A stretch of DNA of 64,000 nt, taken from Streptomyces alfalfae (lineage in GTDB: Bacteria > Actinomycetota > Actinomycetes > Streptomycetales > Streptomycetaceae). The DNA lies in assembly GCF_004127445.1 (NCBI RefSeq), contig NZ_QEXM01000045.1, positions 124,001 to 188,000 on the forward strand, read 5' to 3'. A program made the translations under genes and the position numbers. The notes beneath the pieces were generated by a model. The model saw only the letters and a list, made by a program, of their open reading frames with translations, did no database searches and was not told the origin of the DNA. Below, piece after piece: positions 51,082 to 60,256 of the stretch. Each line of letters opens with the position of its first letter. Position 1 is the first letter of the stretch.

Positions 51082-51813
51082 TTACGGGGCCCGGCGCTCC
51101 GCCTTGCGCTCCTCCTCCGCCTTCTCGGCGGCCTCCATCTCGGCGAAGACGTCGATCGGCGGCGGGGCCTTGGCCAGGAAGACCCAGGTGAGGTAGACCG
51201 CGAGCAGGAACGGCGGGATCTTCAGGGCGACCAGGACCCAGCCGAACTGCGTCGTGTCGCCCCACCAGTACAGCGGGAAGAGGACCGCGCACTTGGCGAG
51301 CAGGATCAGGCCCCAGGCATAGCTGGCCTTCGCGTACGCCTTCTTGCGGCCGGGGTTGCGGGTGCGCCAGGAGAGGTTCTCCTTGAAGACCGGGCCGAGG
51401 ATGAGGCCGATCAGCGGCACGCCGGCCATGGTCGTGATGATGTAGGCCAGGGCGAGGCCCAGGGTGTAGAGCATGCCCGGCAGGTAGAAGTCCTTGGCGT
51501 TGCCCGTCATCATCGCGAAGACCACACCGAAGGCGACGCCGAAGACGCCGCTGAAGGCGTGCTTGACGGTGCCCTTCATGGCCAGACGGGCCACCACGAG
51601 CACCACGGACACCGCGAGGGCCGCGATGGCCGACATGTGAAGGTCCTTGTTGACCGTGAAGATGGTCACGAAGAGCAGGCCGGGGACGACCGTCTCCACC
51701 ATGCCCCGCACGCCGCCGAAGGCCTCGAAGAGCGCTGCTTCGGTCACCGTCCTGGAATCCGCGGCCCGGTCGTCGTTCTCCTGGTCCTTCGGCTTGTCGT
51801 CGAGGGACGTCAC
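51082..51813 (-). CDS. DUF3159 membrane protein
   Basis: The 243-residue protein has about five or six membrane segments between residues 40 and 215. FEAFGGVRGMVETVVPGLLF and GPVFKENLSWRTRNPGRKKA are typical of DUF3159 proteins of actinobacteria. The N- and C-termini are charged and cytosolic (EMEAAEKAEEERKAERRAP). GTG 51813 starts it 3 bases after the OB-fold gene stops, so the two are co-transcribed. Function is unknown; it is conserved next to Trk genes in M. tuberculosis (Rv2693c). Confidence 0.85.
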   Translation of the reverse strand: MTSLDDKPKDQENDDRAADSRTVTEAALFEAFGGVRGMVETVVPGLLFVTIFTVNKDLHMSAIAALAVSVVLVVARLAMKGTVKHAFSGVFGVAFGVVFAMMTGNAKDFYLPGMLYTLGLALAYIITTMAGVPLIGLILGPVFKENLSWRTRNPGRKKAYAKASYAWGLILLAKCAVLFPLYWWGDTTQFGWVLVALKIPPFLLAVYLTWVFLAKAPPPIDVFAEMEAAEKAEEERKAERRAP

Positions 51814-51816
51814 CGG

Positions 51817-52215
51817 CTACTCCCGTCCGAGCGGTCTGAGTTCGTACTTGGGGTTGAACAGCACCCGGCGGCCCCGGCTCATCGAGATCCGGCCCGATGC
51901 GATCAGCTTGCGCCCCGGCTCTATTCCCACGATGGAGCGCCTGCCGAGCCACACCACGTCCAGCGCCGCCGAGCCGTCGAACAGCTCGGCCTCCAGCGCG
52001 GGGACCCCGGCACGTGGCCGCAGGGTGACCGTGCGCAAGGTACCAGTAACGGTGACGATCTGGCGGTCGTGACAGTCGCCGATGCGCACACAGCCCGCGG
52101 TCTCGGCGTCCTCCCGCAGCTCCTCCGACTCCAGATCCTCCTGGGAGGAGGACAGCCGGTCGAGCATGCGCCGGAATCGGCCTGCCGGCTTTTCGGAACC
52201 TGGGGCAGCACTCAT
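51817..52215 (-). CDS. OB-fold nucleic acid-binding protein
   Basis: A 132-residue protein with an OB-fold of the tRNA-anticodon/RecG type (DRQIVTVTGTLRTVTLRPRA ... PALEAELFDGSAALDVVWLG ... GIEPGRKLIASGRISMSRGR). The N-terminus is helical (RFRRMLDRLSSSQEDLESEE). ATG 52215 gives the length usual for the family; an upstream in-frame ATG at 52275 adds 20 odd residues. There is no ribosome binding site in front of 52215, so the transcript may be leaderless. It probably binds DNA or RNA. Rv2694c is the syntenic counterpart. Confidence 0.83.
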   Translation of the reverse strand: MSAAPGSEKPAGRFRRMLDRLSSSQEDLESEELREDAETAGCVRIGDCHDRQIVTVTGTLRTVTLRPRAGVPALEAELFDGSAALDVVWLGRRSIVGIEPGRKLIASGRISMSRGRRVLFNPKYELRPLGRE

Positions 52216-52285
52216 ACAGAAAGCGTACCGGGGGGCGCCGACACCGGGTGCGGCGGTGCGCTCATCTGTGCTCATGCCCGCTCGG

Positions 52286-52969
52286 TCACTTCTCGAACCG
52301 GTAGCCCATCCCCGGTTCGGTGATGAAGTGGCGCGGGTGCGCCGGGTCTGCCTCCAGCTTGCGCCGGAGCTGTGCCATGTAGACGCGGAGGTAGTTGGTC
52401 TCCGTACCGTACGAGGGGCCCCATACCTCCTGGAGCAGCTGCTTCTGGCTGACCAGGCGGCCGGTGTTGCGCACCAGGACCTCCAGGAGGTGCCATTCCG
52501 TGGGGGTCAGGCGGACGTCACGGCCGTGCCTGTTGACCTTCTTGGCGGCCAGGTCGACGGAGAAGTCCTCGGTGTCCACGAGCACGTCGTCCTCGCCGGG
52601 CCCGGTGGGCTCGGCCCTGCGGACGGCGGCGCGGAGGCGGGCCAGCAGCTCGTCCATGCCGAACGGCTTGGTCACGTAGTCGTCGGCGCCCGCGTCCAGC
52701 GCCTCGACCTTCTCGTCGGAGCTGTGCCGCGCGGAGAGGACCAGGATCGGCACCCGGGTCCAGCCGCGCAGGCCCCTGATGACCTCGACGCCGTCCATGT
52801 CGGGCAGACCGAGGTCGAGCACGACCACGTCGGGGTGGCGGGCGGCGGCCACCTGGAGCGCCGTCGCCCCGTCGGGGGCCGAGTCCACCTCGTACTTGCG
52901 CGCCTTCAGGTTGATCACGAGCGCGCGGACGATCTGCGGCTCGTCGTCGACCACGAGCACCCGGGTCAT
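52286..52969 (-). CDS. kdpE: KdpE-like response regulator (OmpR family)
   Basis: The 227-residue protein has a receiver domain (VLVVDDEPQIVRALVINLKA; phospho-acceptor Asp in VVVLDLGLPDMDG, about residue 51; Lys in DDYVTKPFG) and a C-terminal OmpR/PhoB winged helix (DVRLTPTEWHLLEVLVRNTG ... NYLRVYMAQLRRKLE). Sequence and its position directly behind kdpD make it KdpE. ATG 52969 with GGCAGG upstream. KdpFABC itself is not in the window, so the target promoter is elsewhere. Confidence 0.88.
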   Translation of the reverse strand: MTRVLVVDDEPQIVRALVINLKARKYEVDSAPDGATALQVAAARHPDVVVLDLGLPDMDGVEVIRGLRGWTRVPILVLSARHSSDEKVEALDAGADDYVTKPFGMDELLARLRAAVRRAEPTGPGEDDVLVDTEDFSVDLAAKKVNRHGRDVRLTPTEWHLLEVLVRNTGRLVSQKQLLQEVWGPSYGTETNYLRVYMAQLRRKLEADPAHPRHFITEPGMGYRFEK

Positions 52970-53001
52970 GCCGGCCTGCCTTTCGTACTGACGGTTCGGG
53001 G

Positions 53002-55548
53002 TCACGAGGTGACCCGCGCGGAGAGATCGGGGCGGACGGGTGGCGGGCCGGCCGCCGCCCGCAGCGTGAGGACCATGGTCAGGCCGCCGCCGGGGGTGTC
53101 CTCGGCGGTGAGGGTGCCGCCCATGGCCTCGGCGAAGCCGCGGGCGACGGCCAGGCCGAGGCCCACGCCGGACCCGCGCGGGGCGTCGCCGTAACGCTGG
53201 AAGGGGGCGAAGATGCGGTCCTTCGCGGTATCGGGGACCCCGGGGCCCCGGTCCACCACGCGGACCTCCACGCGCTCGCCGAGGGCGCTGGCGGACACCT
53301 TGACCGGCTGCCCGGCGGGAGCGTACTTGACGGCGTTCTCGACGACGTTGGCGACCGCCCGCTCCAGGAGCCCCTTGTCGACGGCCACCATCGGCAGCGT
53401 CTCGGGGACGTCCAGCTCGGCGCTGCCGTCCGGGACGCCGCCGAGCGCCATGGGGACGACCTCGTCGAGATCGATCTCCCTGATCAGCGGGGTCACGGTG
53501 CCGGTCTGCAGACGGGACATGTCGAGCAGGTTGCCCACCAGGTGCTCCAGCCGGTCGGCGCCGTCCTCGATGCCCGCGAGCAGCTCGGCCTCGTCCTCGT
53601 CGGACCACTCGACGTCGTCGGAGCGGAGCGAGGACACGGCGGCCTTGATCCCCGCGAGAGGCGTACGCAGGTCATGGCTGACGGCGGCGAGCAGCGCGGT
53701 GCGGATGCGGTTGCCCTCGGCGAGGGCGCGGGCCCGGTCGGCCTCGGACTGCAGGCGCTGGCGGTCGAGGACGACGGCCGCCTGCGCGGCGAACGCGGCG
53801 AGGACGCGGCGGTCGGCGGCGGGCAGGACCCGCCCGGTCAGGGCGAGCGCCATGTGGTCGCCGACCGGCACCTCCACGTCGGCGTCCTCCGGGCGTGCCG
53901 AGGGGCGGCCGTCGCCCGCGCTGCCCGCACAGGTCCAGGGGTCGGTGTCGCCCGCCCGCTCCAGGAGTGCCACGGAGTCCATGGCGAACGTCTCGCGGAC
54001 CCGCTCCAGGAGGGCGTCCAGGCTGGTCTCGCCGCGCAGGACGCTGCCCGCGAGGAAGGACAGTATCTCCGACTCGGCGCGCAGCCTGGCCGCCTGGTGG
54101 GTGCGCCGGGCGGCCAGGTCGACGACGGAGGCGACCGACACGGCGACGCCCACGAAGACGGCGATGGCGACGATGTTCTTGTTGTCGGAGACCGTCCACA
54201 GGTGCACCGGCTGGGTGAAGTAGTAGTTCAGGAGCAGCGATCCCGCCGCCGCCGACGCGAGGGCCGGGAAGAGCCCGCCGAGCAGTGCGGAGGCCACCGT
54301 CAGCGTCAGGAACAGCAGCATGTCGTTGGCGAGGCCCAGGTCGGCGTCGACATGGGTGAGCAGCAGCGTCAGGAGCACCGGCCCCGCGACGCCCACCAGC
54401 CAGCCCCAGATGATCCGGGCCCTGCCGAGGAGGCCGCCGCGGGCGACGGGCAGACCGCGGCCCTTGGCGACCTCGCCGTGCGTGACGATGTGCACGTCGA
54501 GGTCGGGCCCGGAGTCGCGGGCGACGGTGGCGCCGACGCCGGGCCCGAAGACGTACTGCCAGGTCTTGCGGCGCGAGGAGCCGAGGACGATCTGGGTGGC
54601 GTTGACGCCGCGCGCGAAGTCGAGCAGCGCGGACGGTATGTCGTCGCCTATGACGTGGTGGAAGGTGCCGCCCAGGTCCTCGACCAGGGTGCGCTGGACG
54701 GTGAGCTCCTTGGGCGAGGCCGCCGTCAGGCCGTCGCTGCGGGCTATGTAGACGGCGAGGATCTCGCTGCCCGAGCCCTTGGCGGCCATCCGGGAGGCGC
54801 GCCTGATCAGCGTGCGGCCCTCGGGGCCGCCGGTCAGCCCGACGACGATGCGCTCGCGGGCCTGCCAGGTGGAGCGGATGTTGTGCTCGCCCCGGTACTG
54901 CTGGAGGTACTCGTCGACGCGGTCGGCGACCCAGAGCAGCGCCAGCTCGCGCAGGGCCGTCAGGTTGCCGGGCCTGAAGTAGTTCGAGAGGGAGGCGTCG
55001 ATCCGGTCCGGCTTGTAGATGTTGCCGTGCGCCATGCGGCGGCGCAGCGCCTGGGGCGACATGTCGACCAGCTCGATCTGGTCGGCGCGGCGCACCACCT
55101 CGTCCGGCACGGTCTCGCGCTGGCGCACACCGGTGATCGACTCGACGACGTCGCCGAGGGACTCCAGGTGCTGGATGTTGACGGTGGACACGACGTCGAT
55201 GCCGGCGGCGAGCAGTTCCTCCACGTCCTGCCAGCGCTTGGCGTTGCGCGAGCCGGGGACGTTGGTGTGGGCGAGCTCGTCGACCAGGGCGACGGCGGGG
55301 GCGCGCTCCAGGACGGCGTCGACGTCCATCTCGGTGAAGGCGGTCCCGCGGTGTTCGAGGCGGCGGCGGGCGATCTCCTCCAGGCCGTGCAGCATCACCT
55401 CGGTGCGCGGCCGGTCGTGGTGCTCCACGACGCCGACCACGCAGTCGGTGCCCCGCTCCACGCGGCGGTGCGCCTCGGAGAGCATGGCGTACGTCTTGCC
55501 GACGCCCGGTGCCGCGCCGAGGTATATCCGAAGCTTGCCGCGTGCCAT
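53002..55548 (-). CDS. kdpD: KdpD-like osmosensitive K+ sensor histidine kinase
   Basis: The 848-residue protein has the full KdpD layout. The N-terminal KdpD domain has Walker A GAAPGVGKT (residues 11-19) and Walker B-like ALVDELAHTNVPGSRNAKRW. A USP-like domain (RIVVGLTGGPEGRTLIRRAS ... TQIVLGSSRRKTWQ) follows, then four membrane helices (about 400-500) and a GAF-like region. The kinase core has the H box AAVSHDLRTPLAGIKAAVSS, N box VENAVKYAP and G boxes (DRGPGVPDTAKDRIF; GSGVGLGLAVARGFAEA). ATG 55548 is the start of conserved sequence. It senses K+ limitation or turgor and phosphorylates KdpE. Confidence 0.92.
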   Translation of the reverse strand: MARGKLRIYLGAAPGVGKTYAMLSEAHRRVERGTDCVVGVVEHHDRPRTEVMLHGLEEIARRRLEHRGTAFTEMDVDAVLERAPAVALVDELAHTNVPGSRNAKRWQDVEELLAAGIDVVSTVNIQHLESLGDVVESITGVRQRETVPDEVVRRADQIELVDMSPQALRRRMAHGNIYKPDRIDASLSNYFRPGNLTALRELALLWVADRVDEYLQQYRGEHNIRSTWQARERIVVGLTGGPEGRTLIRRASRMAAKGSGSEILAVYIARSDGLTAASPKELTVQRTLVEDLGGTFHHVIGDDIPSALLDFARGVNATQIVLGSSRRKTWQYVFGPGVGATVARDSGPDLDVHIVTHGEVAKGRGLPVARGGLLGRARIIWGWLVGVAGPVLLTLLLTHVDADLGLANDMLLFLTLTVASALLGGLFPALASAAAGSLLLNYYFTQPVHLWTVSDNKNIVAIAVFVGVAVSVASVVDLAARRTHQAARLRAESEILSFLAGSVLRGETSLDALLERVRETFAMDSVALLERAGDTDPWTCAGSAGDGRPSARPEDADVEVPVGDHMALALTGRVLPAADRRVLAAFAAQAAVVLDRQRLQSEADRARALAEGNRIRTALLAAVSHDLRTPLAGIKAAVSSLRSDDVEWSDEDEAELLAGIEDGADRLEHLVGNLLDMSRLQTGTVTPLIREIDLDEVVPMALGGVPDGSAELDVPETLPMVAVDKGLLERAVANVVENAVKYAPAGQPVKVSASALGERVEVRVVDRGPGVPDTAKDRIFAPFQRYGDAPRGSGVGLGLAVARGFAEAMGGTLTAEDTPGGGLTMVLTLRAAAGPPPVRPDLSARVTS

Positions 55549-55703
55549 GGCCTCATTGTCTTCCTGGAACCGCTGTGTGCGCAGGGCCGACCCTACGGCC
55601 ACCGATCCCGACAATGCGGACGAAGGGCCACCGGAAGGCCACCCTTGACACAACCCTGATACGCCCCGCGCCCGCCGCGTGCGGTGGCGCGGGACGGGGC
55701 GGC

Positions 55704-56384
55704 TCAGGGCCGGACGATCGTGCCGTCGCGCAGTTCGAGGACCCGGTCGGCGAGGTCGAGCAGGGCCGCGTCATGCGTGGCGACCAGGGCCGTGACGCCC
55801 TGGGCGCGCACCACCGCGCGCAGCAGCTCCATCACGGCGTGGCCGGTCTCGGCGTCGAGCTGCCCGGTGGGTTCGTCGGCGATCAGCAGGGCGGGCTCGT
55901 TGGCGAGGGCCCGTGCGATCGCCACGCGCTGCTGCTGGCCTCCGGAGAGTTCGCCGGGCCGCTGGGCGGCGTGGTCCGCGAGGCCGACGAGGGCGAGCAG
56001 CAGGGCGACGCGTTCCTCACGCGCGCGTGGGTCGGTCCTGCGCAGCCGCAGGGGGACGCCGACGTTCTCGGCCGCGGTGAGTACGGGGATGAGGCCGAAG
56101 GACTGGAACACGAACCCGACGCGGTCCCTGCGCAGCTCCAGGAGGCCGCTCTCCCCCAGCCCGGCGAGCTCCACGCCGTCGACGGCGACCTTGCCGCGGT
56201 CGGGGGTGTCGAGCCCGCCGACCAGGTTGAGCAGCGTCGTCTTGCCGGACCCCGAGCGGCCCTTGAGGGCCACGAGTTCGCCGCGCGGCACCGTGAGGGT
56301 GACGCCGCGCAGCGCGTGCACGGCGGCGGCGCCGCTGCCGTAGGTCCGGTGGAGGTCCTCGACGACGACCATGGCCTCTGCCAT
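55704..56384 (-). CDS. ABC transporter ATP-binding protein (LolD/MacB type)
   Basis: The 226-residue ATPase has Walker A KGRSGSGKTTLLN, Q-loop FVFQSFGLIP, signature ELSGGQQQRVAIARA, Walker B LLIADEPTG and the switch His in VATHDAAL. It is of the FtsX-partner (LolD/MacB/FtsE-like) type. ATG 56384 follows GGGGGTGAG. It is the last gene of a run of two ATPases and two FtsX-type permeases on the minus strand, which probably form one or two exporters or cell-envelope machines. Confidence 0.87.
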   Translation of the reverse strand: MAEAMVVVEDLHRTYGSGAAAVHALRGVTLTVPRGELVALKGRSGSGKTTLLNLVGGLDTPDRGKVAVDGVELAGLGESGLLELRRDRVGFVFQSFGLIPVLTAAENVGVPLRLRRTDPRAREERVALLLALVGLADHAAQRPGELSGGQQQRVAIARALANEPALLIADEPTGQLDAETGHAVMELLRAVVRAQGVTALVATHDAALLDLADRVLELRDGTIVRP

Positions 56385-56475
56385 CCGCGGCTCACCCCCC
56401 GGTCGGCCGGGCGCCAGTATCACCGGCCCGGGCCCGGCCGGCAAGGCCCTGTCCGGCCCGGGTCGCCCGCGCGCG

Positions 56476-57441
56476 TCAGGGGCTTCCGGGCGAGGGAGGC
56501 GGCGTGGGCGGCCGGGCGCTCGTCCGTGGGAGCGTGCCCGGCCAGATCCCCACGTGGTCGGTCTCCGCGGTGAGCCGCACGCGCCCCCGCAACCCGTACC
56601 GCTCCACGAAGTCGCCCGGCAGCTGCAGGCGACCCGCCCGGTCGAGGACGGTGAACTCCTCGCCCCCGCCGCCCTCTCCCCGCAGCGTCTCCGTGGAGGT
56701 GCGCCCGTCGCGCATACGGACCGTGCGGCGCACCTGCCCGGAGACGAGGGGGTCATGGGTGACGACGAGGACGGTGGCGCCGAGTTCCTCGTTCGCGCGG
56801 CGGAGGGCCGCGAAGACCTCCTCGCCGCCGGCGGTGTCGAGTTCACCGGTCGGCTCGTCGGCGAGCAGGACGCGCGGGGAGTTCGCGGTGGCGACCGCGA
56901 CGGCGACGCGCTGCTGCTCGCCCCCGGACAGCTCGCCGGGCCGCCGGTCGCGGCAGTGGGCGATGCCGAGCACGCCGAGCAGTTCGGCGGCCCTCTCGCG
57001 CCGGGCACGACGCGGCACGCGCGCGTACCGCATGGGCAGCGCCACGTTCTCCAGGGCGGTCAGATAGGGCAGCAGGTTCCGCGCGGTCTGCTGCCACACG
57101 AAGCCGACGGTCCGCCTCCGGTACGCCAGGCGCTCCCTGCGCCCCATGGCGAGCAGATCGTGCCCGGCGACCCTCGCACGGCCGGCGGTCGGCAGGTCGA
57201 GCCCGGAGAGGATCGACAGGAGCGTGGACTTCCCCGACCCCGAGGCGCCGACCAGGGCGAGGCACTCACCCTCCGCCACCACGAGGTCGAGCCCTTGCAG
57301 CGCCTGCACCTCGACCCCGTCGGTCCGGTAGACCCGCACGAGGTTGTCGCAGACGACGAGCCCCTCCTCACCCGCGGGACGGCTCCGGGCACGCGCCCTC
57401 TCCTCCAGACCGGCCAGCTCGTTCACGGCGTCGTCAGTCAT
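56476..57441 (-). CDS. ABC transporter ATP-binding protein with C-terminal AbrB-like extension
   Basis: The 321-residue protein has a standard ATPase domain (Walker A VGASGSGKSTLLS, Q-loop FVWQQTARNL, signature ELSGGEQQRVAVAVA, Walker B VLLADEPTG, VVTHDPLV). About 60 extra residues follow. There FTVLDRAGRLQLPGDFVERY, then GLRGRVRLTAETDHVGIWPG, looks like a SpoVT/AbrB swapped-hairpin domain (GR..LP......G....V). The end is a Pro-rich tail. ATG 57441 overlaps the end of the permease gene by 8 bases. The extension may bind DNA, or serve as dimerisation or regulatory part. Confidence 0.82.
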   Translation of the reverse strand: MTDDAVNELAGLEERARARSRPAGEEGLVVCDNLVRVYRTDGVEVQALQGLDLVVAEGECLALVGASGSGKSTLLSILSGLDLPTAGRARVAGHDLLAMGRRERLAYRRRTVGFVWQQTARNLLPYLTALENVALPMRYARVPRRARRERAAELLGVLGIAHCRDRRPGELSGGEQQRVAVAVATANSPRVLLADEPTGELDTAGGEEVFAALRRANEELGATVLVVTHDPLVSGQVRRTVRMRDGRTSTETLRGEGGGGEEFTVLDRAGRLQLPGDFVERYGLRGRVRLTAETDHVGIWPGTLPRTSARPPTPPPSPGSP

Positions 57442-60154
57442 CACTTCTCCCGAGCCGCAGGACGGCGCCCAGTCGTCGCCGGCGCCCGATCCGGCTCTCC
57501 ACGGCGACCGCCGCGGCGACCAGGACGCAGATCCCCGCACCGAGGGCGGCGACGAAGAACACATCGACGTGCCGCTCCGGCACGACGGGCCCGCCGGTGA
57601 ACTCCCGCAGGTCGACCACGGGCCCCAGCAGCGAGGGCAGGGCGAGCCCGAGCACGACACCGCCCACGACGGCCGCGCACACCAGGGGCAGCAGTTGCAG
57701 CAGATGCAGCGCGGAGGCGGCACGTCCGCCGAGCCCGAGCGTCCGCAGGTACGAGGCGACGCGGCCGCGCGAAGGAGCCGACAGCGACAGGTCGATGACC
57801 AGGGCGAGCAGCGCGAGGACGACGGCGAGGGCGGTGCAGCCGGTGTGGGCGGCGGCCACGGCGGCGACGAGCCCGTCCTCCGCCGCCTCGGCTCGCTCCT
57901 CGGCGAGGGCGCGCAGCTCCCCGGTGGCCGCTCCCGGGGCCGCGCGCGGCACGAGGGACCGCAGCTCGGCGGTGTCGAGCCGGTCCCCGAAGAGCAGCAG
58001 CGCGGTCTCCTCGAAGTCGGAGGCGGCGAACCCCTCCAGGTCACCGGAGTCGGCGAGCAGCAGATGCTGCCGGGCCCCGGTGGCGCGGCGCACGGGGCCG
58101 AGGGCGGGGTCACGGGCCACGTCGTCGGGCAGCGCCCCCACGATCCGTATCCGCTGCTCCTTGCCGTGCCGGGTGAAGGTCAGCAGCTCCCCGGCCCGCC
58201 CGTCGGAGGCCAGCACGCGGATGTCGCCGCCCTCGCCGCCCCCGTCGAGTCCGGCGTCGGCCAGCGCGCGGGCGGCGGCGGAACCCGCGCCCGCGTCCCG
58301 CAGCGCGCCCGCGTCCACCCCGACCAGGCTGGAGACGCCGTACCGCCCGCCGTCGGTCCCGCTCAGGGGGTCGACCCGCAGCTGCCGCACCGCGACCGTC
58401 TCGCGCACCCCACGCGCGCGTGCCAGCCGCTCGGCCATGGCGGGGTCGCGCCCGGCCCCGAGGAACGACGCGTCGGCGCCGACCTGCCAGGCGGCGGCCG
58501 CCCGCCGCCCCTCCAGCAAGGTCCCCGACACGAGCCCGCCGAAGACGGCTCCGGCGAGCGTCACCACGAGGACGAGCAGCGCGAGCCCGCGCGCGGGAGC
58601 CTCCTTGGCCGCGCGGGACAGCGCCACGAGCGGCACGACGCCCCGCCCGGCGGCCGACCACCGCGCCGCGGCCCGCACCGGCCAGGGATAACACCGCACC
58701 AGCAGGACCACGGTGGCGACGCCGAGCAGCGCGGGGACGGCGGCGACCAGCGGATCGGGGCCCGCGCTCCCCTCGGTCCCGCGCGCCCGCAACGCGAACA
58801 CGCCCCCCACCGCGAGCAGCAGCACCACGGCCTCGCCGACCAGCCGCCGCCCCGCGCTCCGCGCGCGCCCCCGCAGCAGGGCCCCGTCCCGCAAGGCCGC
58901 CCACGTCAGCAGGGGCAGCGGCGCCGAACACAGCAGGGCGACGGCGAGCCCGCCCTGGTACGAGGGGGGAACCGCCGTCACCGCGCCGGCGAGGGCGCAG
59001 CCGCCGCCGAACCCGGCCAGGACGGCGGGCGCGCTCCACAGGGCACGCCGCGCGGCGACGCCGCCGGCCGACGCGCCGCGCGCCTGCCGCAGCCGGTCCC
59101 CCGCGAGCGCCCGCCGCACCACCGACAGGGAGGTCACGACGAGGGCGGTGAACCCCACCGCGAGCAGCGAGGCCCAGGCGAACGAGATCACGACACGGGC
59201 CTGGTCCCACCGCCGGGAGAACTCCTCCATGGTGTCCGGCAGCGCGGTGGCGGTCTCCAGCTCGGTGGCCGGATGGTTCCCGAGAACGCACACCTTGCCC
59301 CCGTACGCCCCCTCGGCGCCGCAGAACGCCCGGCGCGCGGACGGCGGGTAGCGGGCCATGATCCGCTGGAACTCCCGCCGCCCCTCCTCGCCCACGAACC
59401 GGTCGGCGGTCTCGCCGCCGGGCGTCAGCCGCATGTTCCAGTCGACGGTCAGCTCGACACCCGCCTGCCGCTGCAGCACCTCGACACCACGGGGAGCGAT
59501 CAACGCCCCGGCGTTCGCGGCGTCCTTCGCGCGCAGGGGGCGCACCAGCAGGGGCCGTTCCTTCCACAGCCGGCGCTCGCCGTCGGCGCGGAAGACCCCC
59601 ACGACCCGCGCCTCCACGTCGACGTTCTTCAGGGCCCCGTCCCCGAGCCGGAACCGCTGTCCGACCCGCAGCCCGAGCGCGTCACGCGTCCGGGTGGACA
59701 CCGCGAGCTCCACCGCGTTCCCCCGCCCCCGGGGCGCGCGCCCGGCGACGTATCCGGCGGGCCTCGGAGCGTCGGAGGCGTACACCAGGGAGAGATCGAC
59801 CGTGCCCGCCGCGGCAATGCCGCCCCGCACGGTGGGCAGCACGATCCGCGTGGAGTCGTGCACGAGCCCGCCGTCCAGGGACTTGGGGGAGGCGTTCTCC
59901 ACGGCCGTCCCATACCGTCCGAGGACGTCCCCGAAGTCCTCGTCCGCGCTTCCCGCCCGGGGGTCCTCCGGATCGAACCGCGCGCTGTGCACGATCCCCG
60001 GCGCGGCCCGCTGGACCCGCTCGAACCGCTCTCGCAGGGCCTCGCCCCCGAGCCGGTCGAGAGCCCCGCCCCCGCCGGCGCCGATCGCCACGAGCACGGC
60101 GACCAGCAGGGCGAGGCCCACGGCGAGAGGCGCGTCCCGCGCCCACTCACGCAT
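57434..60154 (-). CDS. FtsX-like permease, large
   Basis: The 906-residue protein has one N-terminal membrane helix (APLAVGLALLVAVLVAIGAG), a large extracytoplasmic domain (about residues 30-320, MacB_PCD-like), a first group of helices (VVISFAWASLLAVGFTALVV), several more in the middle and an FtsX-type C-terminal group of three to four (VALAVVLALLALVIDLSLSA region; LLQLLPLVCAAVVGGVVLGL; FFVAALGAGICVLVAAAVAV). Two FtsX units on one chain make it the size of a whole permease pair. It is coupled to the downstream ATPase by overlap. The substrate is unknown. Confidence 0.82.
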   Translation of the reverse strand: MREWARDAPLAVGLALLVAVLVAIGAGGGGALDRLGGEALRERFERVQRAAPGIVHSARFDPEDPRAGSADEDFGDVLGRYGTAVENASPKSLDGGLVHDSTRIVLPTVRGGIAAAGTVDLSLVYASDAPRPAGYVAGRAPRGRGNAVELAVSTRTRDALGLRVGQRFRLGDGALKNVDVEARVVGVFRADGERRLWKERPLLVRPLRAKDAANAGALIAPRGVEVLQRQAGVELTVDWNMRLTPGGETADRFVGEEGRREFQRIMARYPPSARRAFCGAEGAYGGKVCVLGNHPATELETATALPDTMEEFSRRWDQARVVISFAWASLLAVGFTALVVTSLSVVRRALAGDRLRQARGASAGGVAARRALWSAPAVLAGFGGGCALAGAVTAVPPSYQGGLAVALLCSAPLPLLTWAALRDGALLRGRARSAGRRLVGEAVVLLLAVGGVFALRARGTEGSAGPDPLVAAVPALLGVATVVLLVRCYPWPVRAAARWSAAGRGVVPLVALSRAAKEAPARGLALLVLVVTLAGAVFGGLVSGTLLEGRRAAAAWQVGADASFLGAGRDPAMAERLARARGVRETVAVRQLRVDPLSGTDGGRYGVSSLVGVDAGALRDAGAGSAAARALADAGLDGGGEGGDIRVLASDGRAGELLTFTRHGKEQRIRIVGALPDDVARDPALGPVRRATGARQHLLLADSGDLEGFAASDFEETALLLFGDRLDTAELRSLVPRAAPGAATGELRALAEERAEAAEDGLVAAVAAAHTGCTALAVVLALLALVIDLSLSAPSRGRVASYLRTLGLGGRAASALHLLQLLPLVCAAVVGGVVLGLALPSLLGPVVDLREFTGGPVVPERHVDVFFVAALGAGICVLVAAAVAVESRIGRRRRLGAVLRLGRSDD

Positions 60155-60256
60155 GACGACGCCCCGGACGTCCGTGCGTGTCCGCCGGACCTCGTACGCC
60201 GCGCGGCCTCGCGGCGCCCCGCACCGTGCGGGATTCCGGGGGCCCGCCCACGCGGC

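Noticed and set aside
53542..55659. 705-residue open frame on the plus strand opposite kdpD, and similar long frames opposite other genes
   Set aside because: Antisense shadows of high-GC genes; no domain or start signal.
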